Assembly (NCBI GenBank): GCA_016550405.1
Contig: JABXGX010000065.1
Location: 1-6,794, forward strand
Length of the DNA stretch: 6,794 nucleotides
Source of the DNA: an archaeon
GTDB lineage: Archaea > Asgardarchaeota > Hermodarchaeia > Hermodarchaeales > Hermodarchaeaceae
Direction: 5' to 3'
Under the pieces are notes generated by a model that ran no database searches, was not told the DNA's origin, and worked only from the letters and a program-made list of their open reading frames with translations. The translations under genes and the position numbers were made by a program. Numbering within the stretch: the first letter of the stretch is position 1; each line of letters begins with the position of its first letter. Shown piece after piece: positions 1 through 5,506 of the stretch.

Positions 1-108
1 GGCAGCCACAAGTGCCTTCTTCTGTTTCACATTCCGTGCATTCAGCAACGACTTGGAGTTCAAGCCCACAATCCTCACAGGTGAAGATTTGGCCCTATTA
101 CAAGTCAT
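1..108 (-). pseudogene. Cys-rich desulforedoxin-like protein fragment, possibly frameshifted, runs off the left edge
   Basis: Reading leftward from base 94 a frame stays open to the window edge and encodes about 31 residues beginning GQIFTCEDCGLELQ, followed by a cluster of further cysteines (C-x2-C, then C-x7-C-x-C). The GQIFTCEDCG opening resembles the N-terminal iron-binding domain of desulfoferrodoxin and related small Cys-rich metal proteins, where a CxxC follows an aromatic residue close to the N-terminus. The frame is closed by TAA and TAG stops at 95-100 and has no ATG, GTG or TTG before the conserved part. An ATG at 108 lies in another frame (M-T-C-N-R-A), so one inserted or lost base near 90-97 would join it to the conserved frame. 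Either the gene is frameshifted, the assembly has an error, or an unusual start is used. No clear ribosome-binding site is visible. It diverges from the AbrB-like gene. The family call rests on the cysteine pattern only; the C-terminal part is outside the window. Confidence 0.45.
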
Positions 109-123
109 GACAATGCGTACTCA

Positions 124-132
124 TGCTATAGT
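124..132 (+). promoter_or_regulatory. Extended -10 or TATA-like element upstream of the AbrB-like gene
   Basis: TGCTATAGT reads as an extended bacterial -10 (TGn followed by TATAGT, one mismatch to TATAAT). I see no good -35 at the expected distance. The same element is centred about 25 bases upstream of the ATG at 153, which would also suit an archaeal TATA box driving a leaderless transcript. The absence of a Shine-Dalgarno sequence before that ATG fits a leaderless or very short leader. Weak single-site evidence. Confidence 0.3.
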
Positions 133-152
133 TCACCAAAATTGGTTAATGA

Positions 153-647
153 ATGAGCTTTGTCAAAGTGACAGTACATAAATCTTTACTAGTTGCGACA
201 CCAGAAAGAAATCCGATCAACATTTGGGAGATGTTCACATTGCCACAGCTTGTGAAGGGGGGAAAATGGACTTATGGGTGGATTGTAATGGATTCAGAAG
301 GACAGCTGCCCATACCTCCATCGGCTTGGAATGAGTACGAATTCACAGCAAAGGATGACTTCATCGTTGTTCCCGCGAGTCGGAAGTCAGGGGGTTTTGC
401 AATCACAACGAAGAGACGATTCGATCCATCTGTAAAGATTCAAGTCCTAGGTACTGTTTTCTTTGAAAAGGAATATCTACTTCGATTTCCTTTTGATTTA
501 CTCAAGCAAATGAATGTAGGTTTCGGAGAACGATTTCTAACAGTGCGTGGAAGTGATTTTGCTCTAGCTTGTGTGCAAAAAGGTCCAATTGTTGAGGAGG
601 CGCTGACACACTTGGATCTAGTGGTATTTCACGTCGAAGATGTCTAG
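153..647 (+). CDS. AbrB/SpoVT-fold two-repeat protein, function unknown
   Basis: The protein has 164 residues and is soluble, with no signal peptide or membrane segment. Two stretches look like successive swapped-hairpin (AbrB/MazE/SpoVT) units. The first is about residues 42-88: GWIVMDSEGQLPIPPSAW, then a hydrophobic and acidic turn (AKDDFIVV), then SRKSGGFAIT. The second is about residues 97-143: VLGTVFFEKEYLLRFPFDLL, then GFGERFLTVRGSDFALAC. The 'GWIV...G.LPIPPSAW...GD/DD...RKSGGF' arrangement matches a recurring family of short hypothetical proteins in bacteria and archaea. Many AbrB-fold proteins bind DNA as regulators, but members of this longer two-repeat type are uncharacterised as far as I know, so a regulatory role is inference. 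The ATG at 153 is used because the overlapping ATG at 149 is out of frame. No ribosome-binding site precedes it. It stands alone on the plus strand, diverging from the Cys-rich fragment and converging on the YhhN remnant. Confidence 0.75.
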   Translation: MSFVKVTVHKSLLVATPERNPINIWEMFTLPQLVKGGKWTYGWIVMDSEGQLPIPPSAWNEYEFTAKDDFIVVPASRKSGGFAITTKRRFDPSVKIQVLGTVFFEKEYLLRFPFDLLKQMNVGFGERFLTVRGSDFALACVQKGPIVEEALTHLDLVVFHVEDV

Positions 648-664
648 CGTGTTTTGGTTATTTC

Positions 665-932
665 TCAGTGTTGGTTTAGAATAAGTGGGGTCAGTTGAAC
701 TAGTAGTTGCCCAAGGAGATATGTGATGGAGATGATTAGACTAGCATAGAAGATGGGTGTGTTGAATCGATTCCAAACGATGACCAGGTCTGAGATGTAG
801 AAGAGGAGAACGCCCACGCAAAATAAAATAAGCCATCATTATACAAAGGAGTACAATCAAATATTGAACGCGAACCAGGTTCCAACCACGAAGTGAATCG
901 CGCATAACAGACACCAACTGAAGTGGGAAATT
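665..932 (-). pseudogene. Decayed C-terminal remnant of a YhhN/TMEM86 (lysoplasmalogenase-type) membrane protein
   Basis: No intact frame covers this gap, but two adjacent minus-strand frames together read like the C-terminal half of a YhhN family protein. In the first, open from 932 with an internal ATG at 905, the translation includes SLRGWNLVRVQYLIVLLC followed by IMMAYFIL, a membrane helix. About 815-835 the sense moves into another frame (open from 835, stop 665-667). This one reads GVLLFYISDLVIVWNRFN, then a TPIFYASLIISITYLLGQLL segment. The 'LLF.ISD.....N.F' motif followed by 'TYLLGQLL' is characteristic of YhhN C-termini. Family members are integral membrane proteins of roughly 200 or more residues, so the N-terminal half is missing as well: a TGA closes the first frame at 933-935 and the next gene begins just beyond. 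A single-base indel explains the internal break. Dead gene or sequencing error cannot be told apart here, but the absent N-terminus favours real decay. Confidence 0.6.
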
Positions 933-980
933 TCAACAGACTTGAAGTAAAAAACCTGTTAATGTTTTTGGTTGAAACCT

Positions 981-1190
981 TTAGATTACCGCTGCTTTTT
1001 CAACCGTTGTGAGCCATTGCCCTTTTTCGTTGAATAACTTCGCTCCCTTCCGCAGCAAACCCTGGACGGGTTTCTGAGCTCCACATCGGCGGCATACATC
1101 CATTACCCCTTCAATTGGACCTTCTGGATCATTGTTCAGTCGTGCATACATTTGGATATAGTCATGCCGACCAAGCATACATCGGGCCAT
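981..1190 (-). CDS. Small zinc-binding-type protein (C...H...CxxC)
   Basis: The protein has 69 residues with four potential metal ligands: C4, H9, C33 and C36, in the layout 'C-(M)-L-G-R-H-D-Y ... D-V-C-R-R-C-G'. The pattern of an N-terminal C..G.H.Y followed about 25 residues later by CxxCG is a recurrent small zinc-ribbon arrangement, seen for example in DUF1660-like phage-associated proteins; that comparison is by pattern only. The C-terminal half is basic then amphipathic, with no membrane segment. The ATG at 1190 is preceded by GAGTGAT a few bases upstream, an imperfect Shine-Dalgarno match, which supports translation. It lies 163 bp beyond the nucleoside phosphorylase gene on the same strand and directly upstream of the YhhN remnant. 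No function can be assigned. Confidence 0.6.
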   Translation of the reverse strand: MARCMLGRHDYIQMYARLNNDPEGPIEGVMDVCRRCGAQKPVQGLLRKGAKLFNEKGQWLTTVEKAAVI

Positions 1191-1292
1191 TATATCACTC
1201 GCCTATTTGTTGACCCTTCACGGTAACAAGGAATTACCTAAACTGCATGGAGAGGTTAAAGGGGCTGGAGGGTTGTTGATTGGAGAGTTATT

Positions 1293-1319
1293 CCTTAATA
1301 TTGTTTATTCTCATTAAGG
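1293..1319. repeat. Perfect 7-bp inverted repeat in the gap downstream of the phosphorylase gene
   Basis: CCTTAAT at 1293-1299 pairs exactly with ATTAAGG at 1313-1319 across a 13-base AT-rich loop. It sits about 35 bases past the stop of the minus-strand phosphorylase gene and about 100 bases before the small zinc-binding gene. It could be a weak transcription terminator for the former or an operator for the latter. The arms are AT-rich and no T-tract follows on the minus strand, so a classical intrinsic terminator is unlikely. Confidence 0.3.
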
Positions 1320-1353
1320 CTTCTTATCACTATCCCTTACGGTTGCTAGATGC

Positions 1354-2121
1354 TTAATCAGATGCGTATAATTCATCGACGGCTTTTATCGCCGCCTCAA
1401 TTTCCTTTGCAATTGCTTCAACGAGTAAGGGATCTTGTTCACCACTTTTTTCGGTTTCATCAGTTTGTTCGCCTTTCTGCGCACCATGAAGGTTGCCATC
1501 ACAGGCAAGGATTGACCCTGCTTGTAATCCCCGGGTTTGAGCAAAAATAAAAAGTAAAGAGGATTCCATTTCAACACATTGCACTTGAGCTCGTGTCCAG
1601 CGCCCAAGGATATCAGCTTCGCGATGATCATAATAGATGTCGGTGGACCAAACAATACCAGCATGAATTCGGTCAGTCGGTAGAAGCCCCCAAATCGCAG
1701 TTAATAACGCTGAATAGATTTCGGGAGTCGCTACTGCAGGGTATTCGATTGGAGCATAATTAGTACTCGTGAGTTCATCTCGAACCGCTCCCGTTGCCAC
1801 AACCACATCTCCGGTTTTCACTTCGAGGTTGACTCCACCACAGGAGCCAATCCGAATAAATGTCTTGGCACCTAATTTCGTTAACTCTTCGATTACAATA
1901 TGTGTCGAAGGTGTCCCCATTCCTGAAGTTGCGACGGTTACTTCGACACCTTTGGGTGTAAAAGCTCGATAGGAGACTAATCCACGGTAATTCCCGATTT
2001 CTTCGGCGTCCTTCATTTTTGCAGCGATTTTTGGAATACGATCTGGGTTTCCTGCGATGAAAACCACATTAGCTACATCGCCTTCACCGAGCCGTATGTG
2101 TGGTTGAATCCGTTTCTTCAA
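1354..2121 (-). CDS. NP-I family nucleoside phosphorylase (purine/uridine phosphorylase type)
   Basis: This is a cytosolic enzyme of nucleoside salvage that splits a nucleoside with phosphate into base and (deoxy)ribose 1-phosphate. Counting from the TTG at 2121 it has 255 residues, the usual size. Visible motifs are PHIRLGEGD at 7-15, the phosphate loop GNPDR at 24-28, SGMGTPS at 66-72, RIGSCGG at 90-96, and VEMES at 183-187, which contacts ribose. ACDGNL at 206-211 has Asp208 in the place of the catalytic acid of purine phosphorylases. RIGSCGG and that Asp are purine-type; the uridine-type lid insertion and its Gln/Arg pair are not evident, so purine or methylthioadenosine-like substrates seem more likely than uridine. 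Asn25 replaces the usual Asp of GDPxR. The frame is open to a TTG at 2139, but the TTG at 2121 has a perfectly spaced GGTGAT and places His at residue 8, as in E. coli uridine phosphorylase. A TTGACA-type promoter lies upstream. Confidence 0.9.
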   Translation of the reverse strand: MKKRIQPHIRLGEGDVANVVFIAGNPDRIPKIAAKMKDAEEIGNYRGLVSYRAFTPKGVEVTVATSGMGTPSTHIVIEELTKLGAKTFIRIGSCGGVNLEVKTGDVVVATGAVRDELTSTNYAPIEYPAVATPEIYSALLTAIWGLLPTDRIHAGIVWSTDIYYDHREADILGRWTRAQVQCVEMESSLLFIFAQTRGLQAGSILACDGNLHGAQKGEQTDETEKSGEQDPLLVEAIAKEIEAAIKAVDELYASD

Positions 2122-2127
2122 GAAGGT

Positions 2128-2133
2128 ATCACC
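2128..2133 (-). promoter_or_regulatory. Ribosome-binding site deciding the phosphorylase start
   Basis: On the minus strand GGTGAT matches the anti-Shine-Dalgarno end of 16S rRNA and stands 6 bases before the TTG at 2121. The further TTG at 2139 directly follows an in-frame TGA and has only a distant GAGGG. An ATG at 2143 has GAGGG at a suitable distance but runs into a stop after four codons, so it could at most encode a tiny upstream peptide. Confidence 0.5.
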
Positions 2134-2172
2134 GAACAATCATGGCGGCGATTTCCCTCATTAACCTTTGTA

Positions 2173-2201
2173 AAATTAAGCCAGTGTATGAACCGTGTCA
2201 A
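2173..2201 (-). promoter_or_regulatory. Putative sigma-70-type promoter of the phosphorylase gene
   Basis: On the minus strand a perfect TTGACA (2196-2201) is followed after 17 bases by TAATTT (2173-2178), which matches the -10 consensus at only three of six positions. It lies in the gap between the thioesterase stop and the phosphorylase start, pointing toward the phosphorylase, and would give a leader of about 45 bases. The perfect -35 with standard spacing is suggestive. If the organism is an archaeon, the TTAATTTTA stretch might act as a TATA box instead. Confidence 0.4.
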
Positions 2202-2235
2202 GCCCATTGCTGAAATGACACAATGCGATAGTTGA

Positions 2236-2688
2236 TTAGCGGACTTGGATAGCGACTACTTCACCCCGTGCGCATTCATTTTCCTCTGCATATAATGAAC
2301 AAGTTACTGTTACTTTACGACCACTGATTTCTTTGACCTTTGCTCGAAGGGTAACCAAGCTTTTAACCGGTGTAGGTCTGAGGTATTTGACAAAGAGGGA
2401 GCCCGTAACATAGCCTTTGGGTGGATTTGAGTTTAATTTCTGTTCCTCGGCTCTATATGCCACGGCATTTGCTGCATTAGTGGCATGGCAATCAATTAGC
2501 GTGGCAATAATTCCCCCACATAATACTCCGGGAAATGCCAGATGATAGGATTGAGGTTGGAAGGTTGCAACTACTTCTTCACCCTCCCAATAACTTTTCA
2601 ACTGGAGTCCATGGTGATTGTTCCGTCCACATCCCCAGCAGACGGAGCCCCAGTCAGACCACTGGTCTTGAATTGCTTTCCGTGCCAT
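2236..2688 (-). CDS. PaaI-like hotdog-fold thioesterase
   Basis: The protein has 150 residues, the normal size of a single hotdog domain, and probably hydrolyses acyl-CoA thioesters in the cytosol; the substrate cannot be read from sequence. The N-terminal CWGCGRNNHHGLQLKSYW (residues 17-34) is the 'C.GCG..N..GL' opening of many stand-alone PaaI-family enzymes. The active-site helix is around VLCGGIIATLIDCHAT (55-70), with the GG pair at 58-59 and Asp66 in the position of the catalytic acid. The C-terminal strands include LFVKYLRPTP (98-107) and the RGEVVAIQ ending (141-148), both typical. The ATG at 2688 is preceded by GGTGA with a 7-base spacer. The Fpg-like gene ends 59 bp upstream on the same strand, so the two may share a transcript, although a functional link is not obvious. 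Confidence 0.88.
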   Translation of the reverse strand: MARKAIQDQWSDWGSVCWGCGRNNHHGLQLKSYWEGEEVVATFQPQSYHLAFPGVLCGGIIATLIDCHATNAANAVAYRAEEQKLNSNPPKGYVTGSLFVKYLRPTPVKSLVTLRAKVKEISGRKVTVTCSLYAEENECARGEVVAIQVR

Positions 2689-2747
2689 GTTACTTTCACC
2701 ATTGGGGACAGACTATACTCACGAGTTAGCTAAGAGTTGTCCGGTTG

Positions 2748-3572
2748 CTAGACTTGGCAAGTCGGACATAGGTAACTTGTCGTATTACCAACGCGCAATT
2801 CTTCGATTAGAGTTGAACATGTTGGACATGGCTTGCCGGTCCTATAGGCAATTTGTGGCCATCCAGCGATTTTTCCCCATTGTCCTCGATTTCCCCACAG
2901 ATCTTGCTCTCCTGGTCCCGGTCCATATCGAATTCCCTCTTGAAGTACATGCCGAATTGCTTGATGTAAATTCTTTACTTCAGTGGATTGCAATGAATTA
3001 GCCTTGCGATCAGGATGAAGACGGGCGTGCCAGAGGATATCTTGAATATACACGTTTCCTATTCCAGCGATGAAGCGTTGATCAAGCAAATAACCTTTGA
3101 TACGTCCTCGTTTTCCTTCAAGCATTGAAGCTAATTCCGTTTCTGTAAACTCATCACTTAACGGTTCGATTCCGAGAGTTCCTATCTGTGGATGATGTTT
3201 CAATTCACCTGGTTTGAGAAGATGAATATAGCCGAACCACCAGAAATGTGCCCAAAGCTGACTACCATTGGAAAGTGAGAAAACCACACGTTCCCGTTTT
3301 GGATTAGGCACAAGTGGTGGCCATTGTAATCGCAACTCTCCGCCCATCCCTAAGTTAAATGCCAGTGTCCATTCATTATCTAACTTACTGAGTATCCATT
3401 TCCCCCGTTGCTGGAAGGATTGGAAAATTCTATCCATCACTTTCTTCCGGAATTTGGAAACCGATTGATTCAATACCTTTGGCTGATTTACATTGGTATG
3501 GACAATCTGTTTGGAAGCAAGACCAGCTGTCATACTTTGAACCAAAAGGACAATATCCGGTAATTCAGGCAC
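2748..3572 (-). CDS. Divergent Fpg/Nei-family DNA glycosylase
   Basis: Fpg/Nei enzymes excise oxidised bases and nick the abasic site by beta,delta-elimination. This 274-residue protein has the family length and core parts: the MPELPD start (catalytic Pro2 and Glu3), the hairpin lysine in QQRGKW (Lys58), NLGMGGELR (73-81) in place of HLGMSG, and a helix-two-turn-helix with GIGNVYIQDILW (170-181, Asn173). A C-terminal zinc finger uses C249, C252, C269 and C272 and ends in CPTCQ. Two usually conserved arginines are not seen. The 'DPRRFG' loop reads HFWWFG (109-114), so Trp112 stands where the base-opposing Arg would be, and the zinc-finger Arg (GRxTxxC) appears as GNTTSYLC. DNA glycosylase/lyase chemistry seems intact, but lesion and opposite-base preference may differ. 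The start is GTG, fixed by the conserved Pro-Glu N-terminus; AGGA lies about 10 bases before it. Confidence 0.9.
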   Translation of the reverse strand: MPELPDIVLLVQSMTAGLASKQIVHTNVNQPKVLNQSVSKFRKKVMDRIFQSFQQRGKWILSKLDNEWTLAFNLGMGGELRLQWPPLVPNPKRERVVFSLSNGSQLWAHFWWFGYIHLLKPGELKHHPQIGTLGIEPLSDEFTETELASMLEGKRGRIKGYLLDQRFIAGIGNVYIQDILWHARLHPDRKANSLQSTEVKNLHQAIRHVLQEGIRYGPGPGEQDLWGNRGQWGKIAGWPQIAYRTGKPCPTCSTLIEELRVGNTTSYLCPTCQV

Positions 3573-3643
3573 CGCGTTCGCTTCCTGTATGACTTTGAGT
3601 ATTCTTCGTTATGAGTAGAATAAAAAAGAATCAGTGTGGGTAA

Positions 3644-3753
3644 TTGGCGGGGGGCGGAGACTAGAAGAATCGCCAACAGCTGGGTGGCATATGTGATCCC
3701 GCCAATGCGACCATCCTTCCAAACTTCTCAAGCGTCTCCGCCCTTACGAGAAG
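3644..3753. repeat. GC-rich block of nested and mutually exclusive inverted repeats
   Basis: Between the hydrolase stop and the Fpg-like start there are several perfect arms. The 10-bp GGGCGGAGAC (3652-3661) pairs with GTCTCCGCCC (3734-3743) and is extended inward by AGAAG (3663-3667) with CTTCT (3724-3728). TTGGCGGG (3644-3651) pairs with CCCGCCAA (3698-3705). CTTCTC (3724-3729) can also pair with GAGAAG (3748-3753). The first two pairings cross, so they are either pseudoknotted or alternative, and the third competes with the extension of the first. The stretch looks richer in G+C than the flanking genes. Possible meanings are a dispersed palindromic element, a structured leader for the Fpg-like gene, or a terminator for the hydrolase gene. 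The only T-tract on the minus strand (complement of 3622-3627) is too far from the stem for a standard intrinsic terminator. Confidence 0.5.
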
Positions 3754-3830
3754 CGGGCTGAATATACCGCAGCCAGTTTATACGGATTCCCATTACGGCA
3801 TTTCCTTCAGACCACAAATTCACAACAGAC

Positions 3831-4589
3831 TTAGAGCGTATTTAGAAATGCGGAGATTACCTGATTCACCTTAAGAGGTTGTTCTAGCATCACAAGATGC
3901 CCTGCCTGTTCAATGATGCATAACTCAGCAGTAGGCATAGAATCAGCAAGAAATTTGGACCATTTGACAGGAGTCAACTGATCCTCCCGACCCACGATTA
4001 CAAGCGTCGGAACCTCAATTGCCTGTACTTGCTCCCGTATATCAAATTGATTGCACGCAACAAAATCGGCATACCCAACATCTGGGTTGCAGGACTGGAA
4101 CTCAACCTTACTCAGCTCTACTAACTTCGGATCAGCTCCAGGGGCAAAAGCGAGATGTCCAATGGTTAAATCGATCCCAGTTTGAAAATCCGTCTTCAAA
4201 CCTTCTAAGATTGCAGGTAAGACACCCAATTTCGCGCCTGTACCAATTAGGATTAGCCCCTGCAGCAAATCAGGAAAATCCAAGGCAAGTTGGAGGGCAA
4301 TTGCACCGCCCAGGGAGTGTCCAACCGGAACCATCCATTCTATTCCTAGTGCGTGGATTAGTTGTGCAACGATATTGGCAAACCGTGGAATTGTGATTGC
4401 CCCTTCGAGTGGGTCAGATTCGCCATGCCCGGGTAAATCCAGAAGGATTAACCGCGCCTCCTTGGATAGTGCACGCTGTTGGTCCCAGAGTCGATGTCGA
4501 CACAATGATCCATGAATCATAACTAAGGGGAGCCCATCACCCAGATCTTCGTAATTGATTTGTTTACCAGATAAGGTGATGTATGTCAT
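3831..4589 (-). CDS. Alpha/beta-fold hydrolase
   Basis: The protein has 252 residues, the usual size for a single-domain cytosolic hydrolase, with no signal peptide. It carries the oxyanion motif IHGS (25-28), LDLPGHGESD (50-59), the nucleophile elbow VGHSLGG with Ser92, the acid in VGREDQLTP (Asp203) and the histidine in QAGH (His231). Together these make a complete Ser-Asp-His triad. The cap region (about 118-185) is short and gives no substrate clue. The 'DLPGHGxSD' and 'GREDQLTP' features are those of the broad family that includes esterases, MhpC-type C-C hydrolases and lactonases, so a specific name is not justified. No Shine-Dalgarno precedes the ATG at 4589. An AT-rich promoter-like box and a palindrome lie upstream. 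It is monocistronic in appearance, with 87 bp to the exporter operon and about 258 bp to the Fpg-like gene. Confidence 0.88.
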   Translation of the reverse strand: MTYITLSGKQINYEDLGDGLPLVMIHGSLCRHRLWDQQRALSKEARLILLDLPGHGESDPLEGAITIPRFANIVAQLIHALGIEWMVPVGHSLGGAIALQLALDFPDLLQGLILIGTGAKLGVLPAILEGLKTDFQTGIDLTIGHLAFAPGADPKLVELSKVEFQSCNPDVGYADFVACNQFDIREQVQAIEVPTLVIVGREDQLTPVKWSKFLADSMPTAELCIIEQAGHLVMLEQPLKVNQVISAFLNTL

Positions 4590-4609
4590 GGAATCGTCTT
4601 GACTGTTTT

Positions 4610-4639
4610 AACTTAGTACTTAAGTTCTACATTTTAAAA
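4610..4639 (-). promoter_or_regulatory. Putative promoter box and operator-like palindrome upstream of the alpha/beta hydrolase
   Basis: AACTTA (4610-4615) and TAAGTT (4621-4626) form a perfect palindrome with a 5-base centre. Immediately upstream in the minus-strand sense lies TTTTAAAA (4632-4639), which could be a TATA box or contain the -10-like TAAAAT (4631-4636). No convincing -35 is seen. A palindrome between the core promoter and the start codon is a common operator position, but no regulator is encoded next to it. Confidence 0.3.
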
Positions 4640-4676
4640 CGAAATGAAGGAAACCAGATCAACATCCTTGACTGAA

Positions 4677-5501
4677 CTAGCCTCCAGGTCCCTCATACCT
4701 CCGGCGACCTTGATTCCAGACAAACCGAGCCAGAAGCCAGAGAATCAATAACCAGATAAAACTGAGTATAGCAATAGGCAACAACTGTTCGTGTAGATAA
4801 TATCCTTGGAGTATGATTGCAGGAATGTAATAGCAGTATTGGAAGGGCAAGAGACTGAATGCGAGCTGTAGAGAGGGTGGAAAGAAACTAAGAGGGATGA
4901 GCCCACCACCGGCGATGACCATAAGGAGGCTTAGGAGGTTCCGGAGCCACCATTGCCGGTTAATCCAGAAGGTTCCCAAAGACGTTGTGAAGACTAAAAG
5001 GAAGGCAACAAGATAGGCGTTGAGGAAGAAAGGGATGAAAAGTAAGAAATTGTACAAGCTAGGCATCGGAAGGGGAAGAAAGAACATGGTAATGAGGTAG
5101 GTCAATCCTCCGAATACGATGTAGAGTAACGAACGGGGAAGTTCACTGAAGAATCGAAATCCTGCATAGTCGATGGGCTTGGAGAGATACGATACTAGGG
5201 GACCACGATCGATGTCGTTTTCAATTTCCACACTGAGGCGCCATCGCGGTAGAGCTCGTGAGATTATGAGGGCAATGAAAAGGTAACTGATGAGTTCAAG
5301 ATAATTAAACCCCCCAATTACGAGTGAACCATTTTGTAACCATGCCTGAAGATAGACAATCCAGTAGACTAAACCTAGTGCAATCATTTGGGCTGGGAAG
5401 AAAGCAAAATTGGTGAGAAAGTCTACGGTGTATTGCCGAGTATTGCGCAAGGAAATGCGCGTAACTGCCAAGTAGCTTTCTAGCCGTGTCCGTATTGCCA
5501 T
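4677..5501 (-). CDS. ABC-2 type exporter permease, DUF990-like, second subunit
   Basis: The protein has 274 residues counted from the ATG at 5501, with about six membrane helices (roughly 28-52, 66-82, 121-142, 149-178, 185-207, 238-261). Typical elements of the DUF990/ABC-2 permease family are RGPLVSYLSKPID (99-111), the LPFQYCYYIPA segment (218-228) and the terminal RRRYEGPGG. It forms half of the membrane pore of the exporter, pairing with the permease encoded just upstream. The frame is open to an ATG at 5573, but that would overlap the upstream gene by 67 bases. The ATG at 5501 has GGAGG nine bases before it, leaves a 5-base gap, and gives a length almost equal to the sister subunit (276). 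The exported substrate is unknown. This is the last gene of the operon. Confidence 0.88.
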   Translation of the reverse strand: MAIRTRLESYLAVTRISLRNTRQYTVDFLTNFAFFPAQMIALGLVYWIVYLQAWLQNGSLVIGGFNYLELISYLFIALIISRALPRWRLSVEIENDIDRGPLVSYLSKPIDYAGFRFFSELPRSLLYIVFGGLTYLITMFFLPLPMPSLYNFLLFIPFFLNAYLVAFLLVFTTSLGTFWINRQWWLRNLLSLLMVIAGGGLIPLSFFPPSLQLAFSLLPFQYCYYIPAIILQGYYLHEQLLPIAILSFIWLLILWLLARFVWNQGRRRYEGPGG

Positions 5502-5506
5502 CTGAA

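Noticed and set aside
736..936. A 66-codon minus-strand open frame in the gap left of the small zinc-binding gene
   Set aside because: Its translation has no family features, while the other two frames of the same strand carry the YhhN-like segments; it is a shadow of the remnant.
1222..1238. A 5-bp inverted repeat GGTAA...TTACC in the gap upstream of the small zinc-binding gene
   Set aside because: The arms are too short to stand out from chance in a region of this length.
2687..3001. A 104-codon plus-strand open frame overlapping the Fpg-like gene
   Set aside because: It lies antisense to a strongly supported conserved gene and its translation shows no domain or ribosome-binding site.
3622..3743. 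Intrinsic terminator for the hydrolase gene
   Set aside because: The T-tract on the minus strand is about 25 bases beyond the end of the stem and the loop is about 72 bases, so it does not fit a standard intrinsic terminator.
4019..4396. A 125-codon plus-strand open frame inside the alpha/beta hydrolase gene
   Set aside because: It is antisense to a gene with a complete catalytic triad and its composition looks like a frame shadow.
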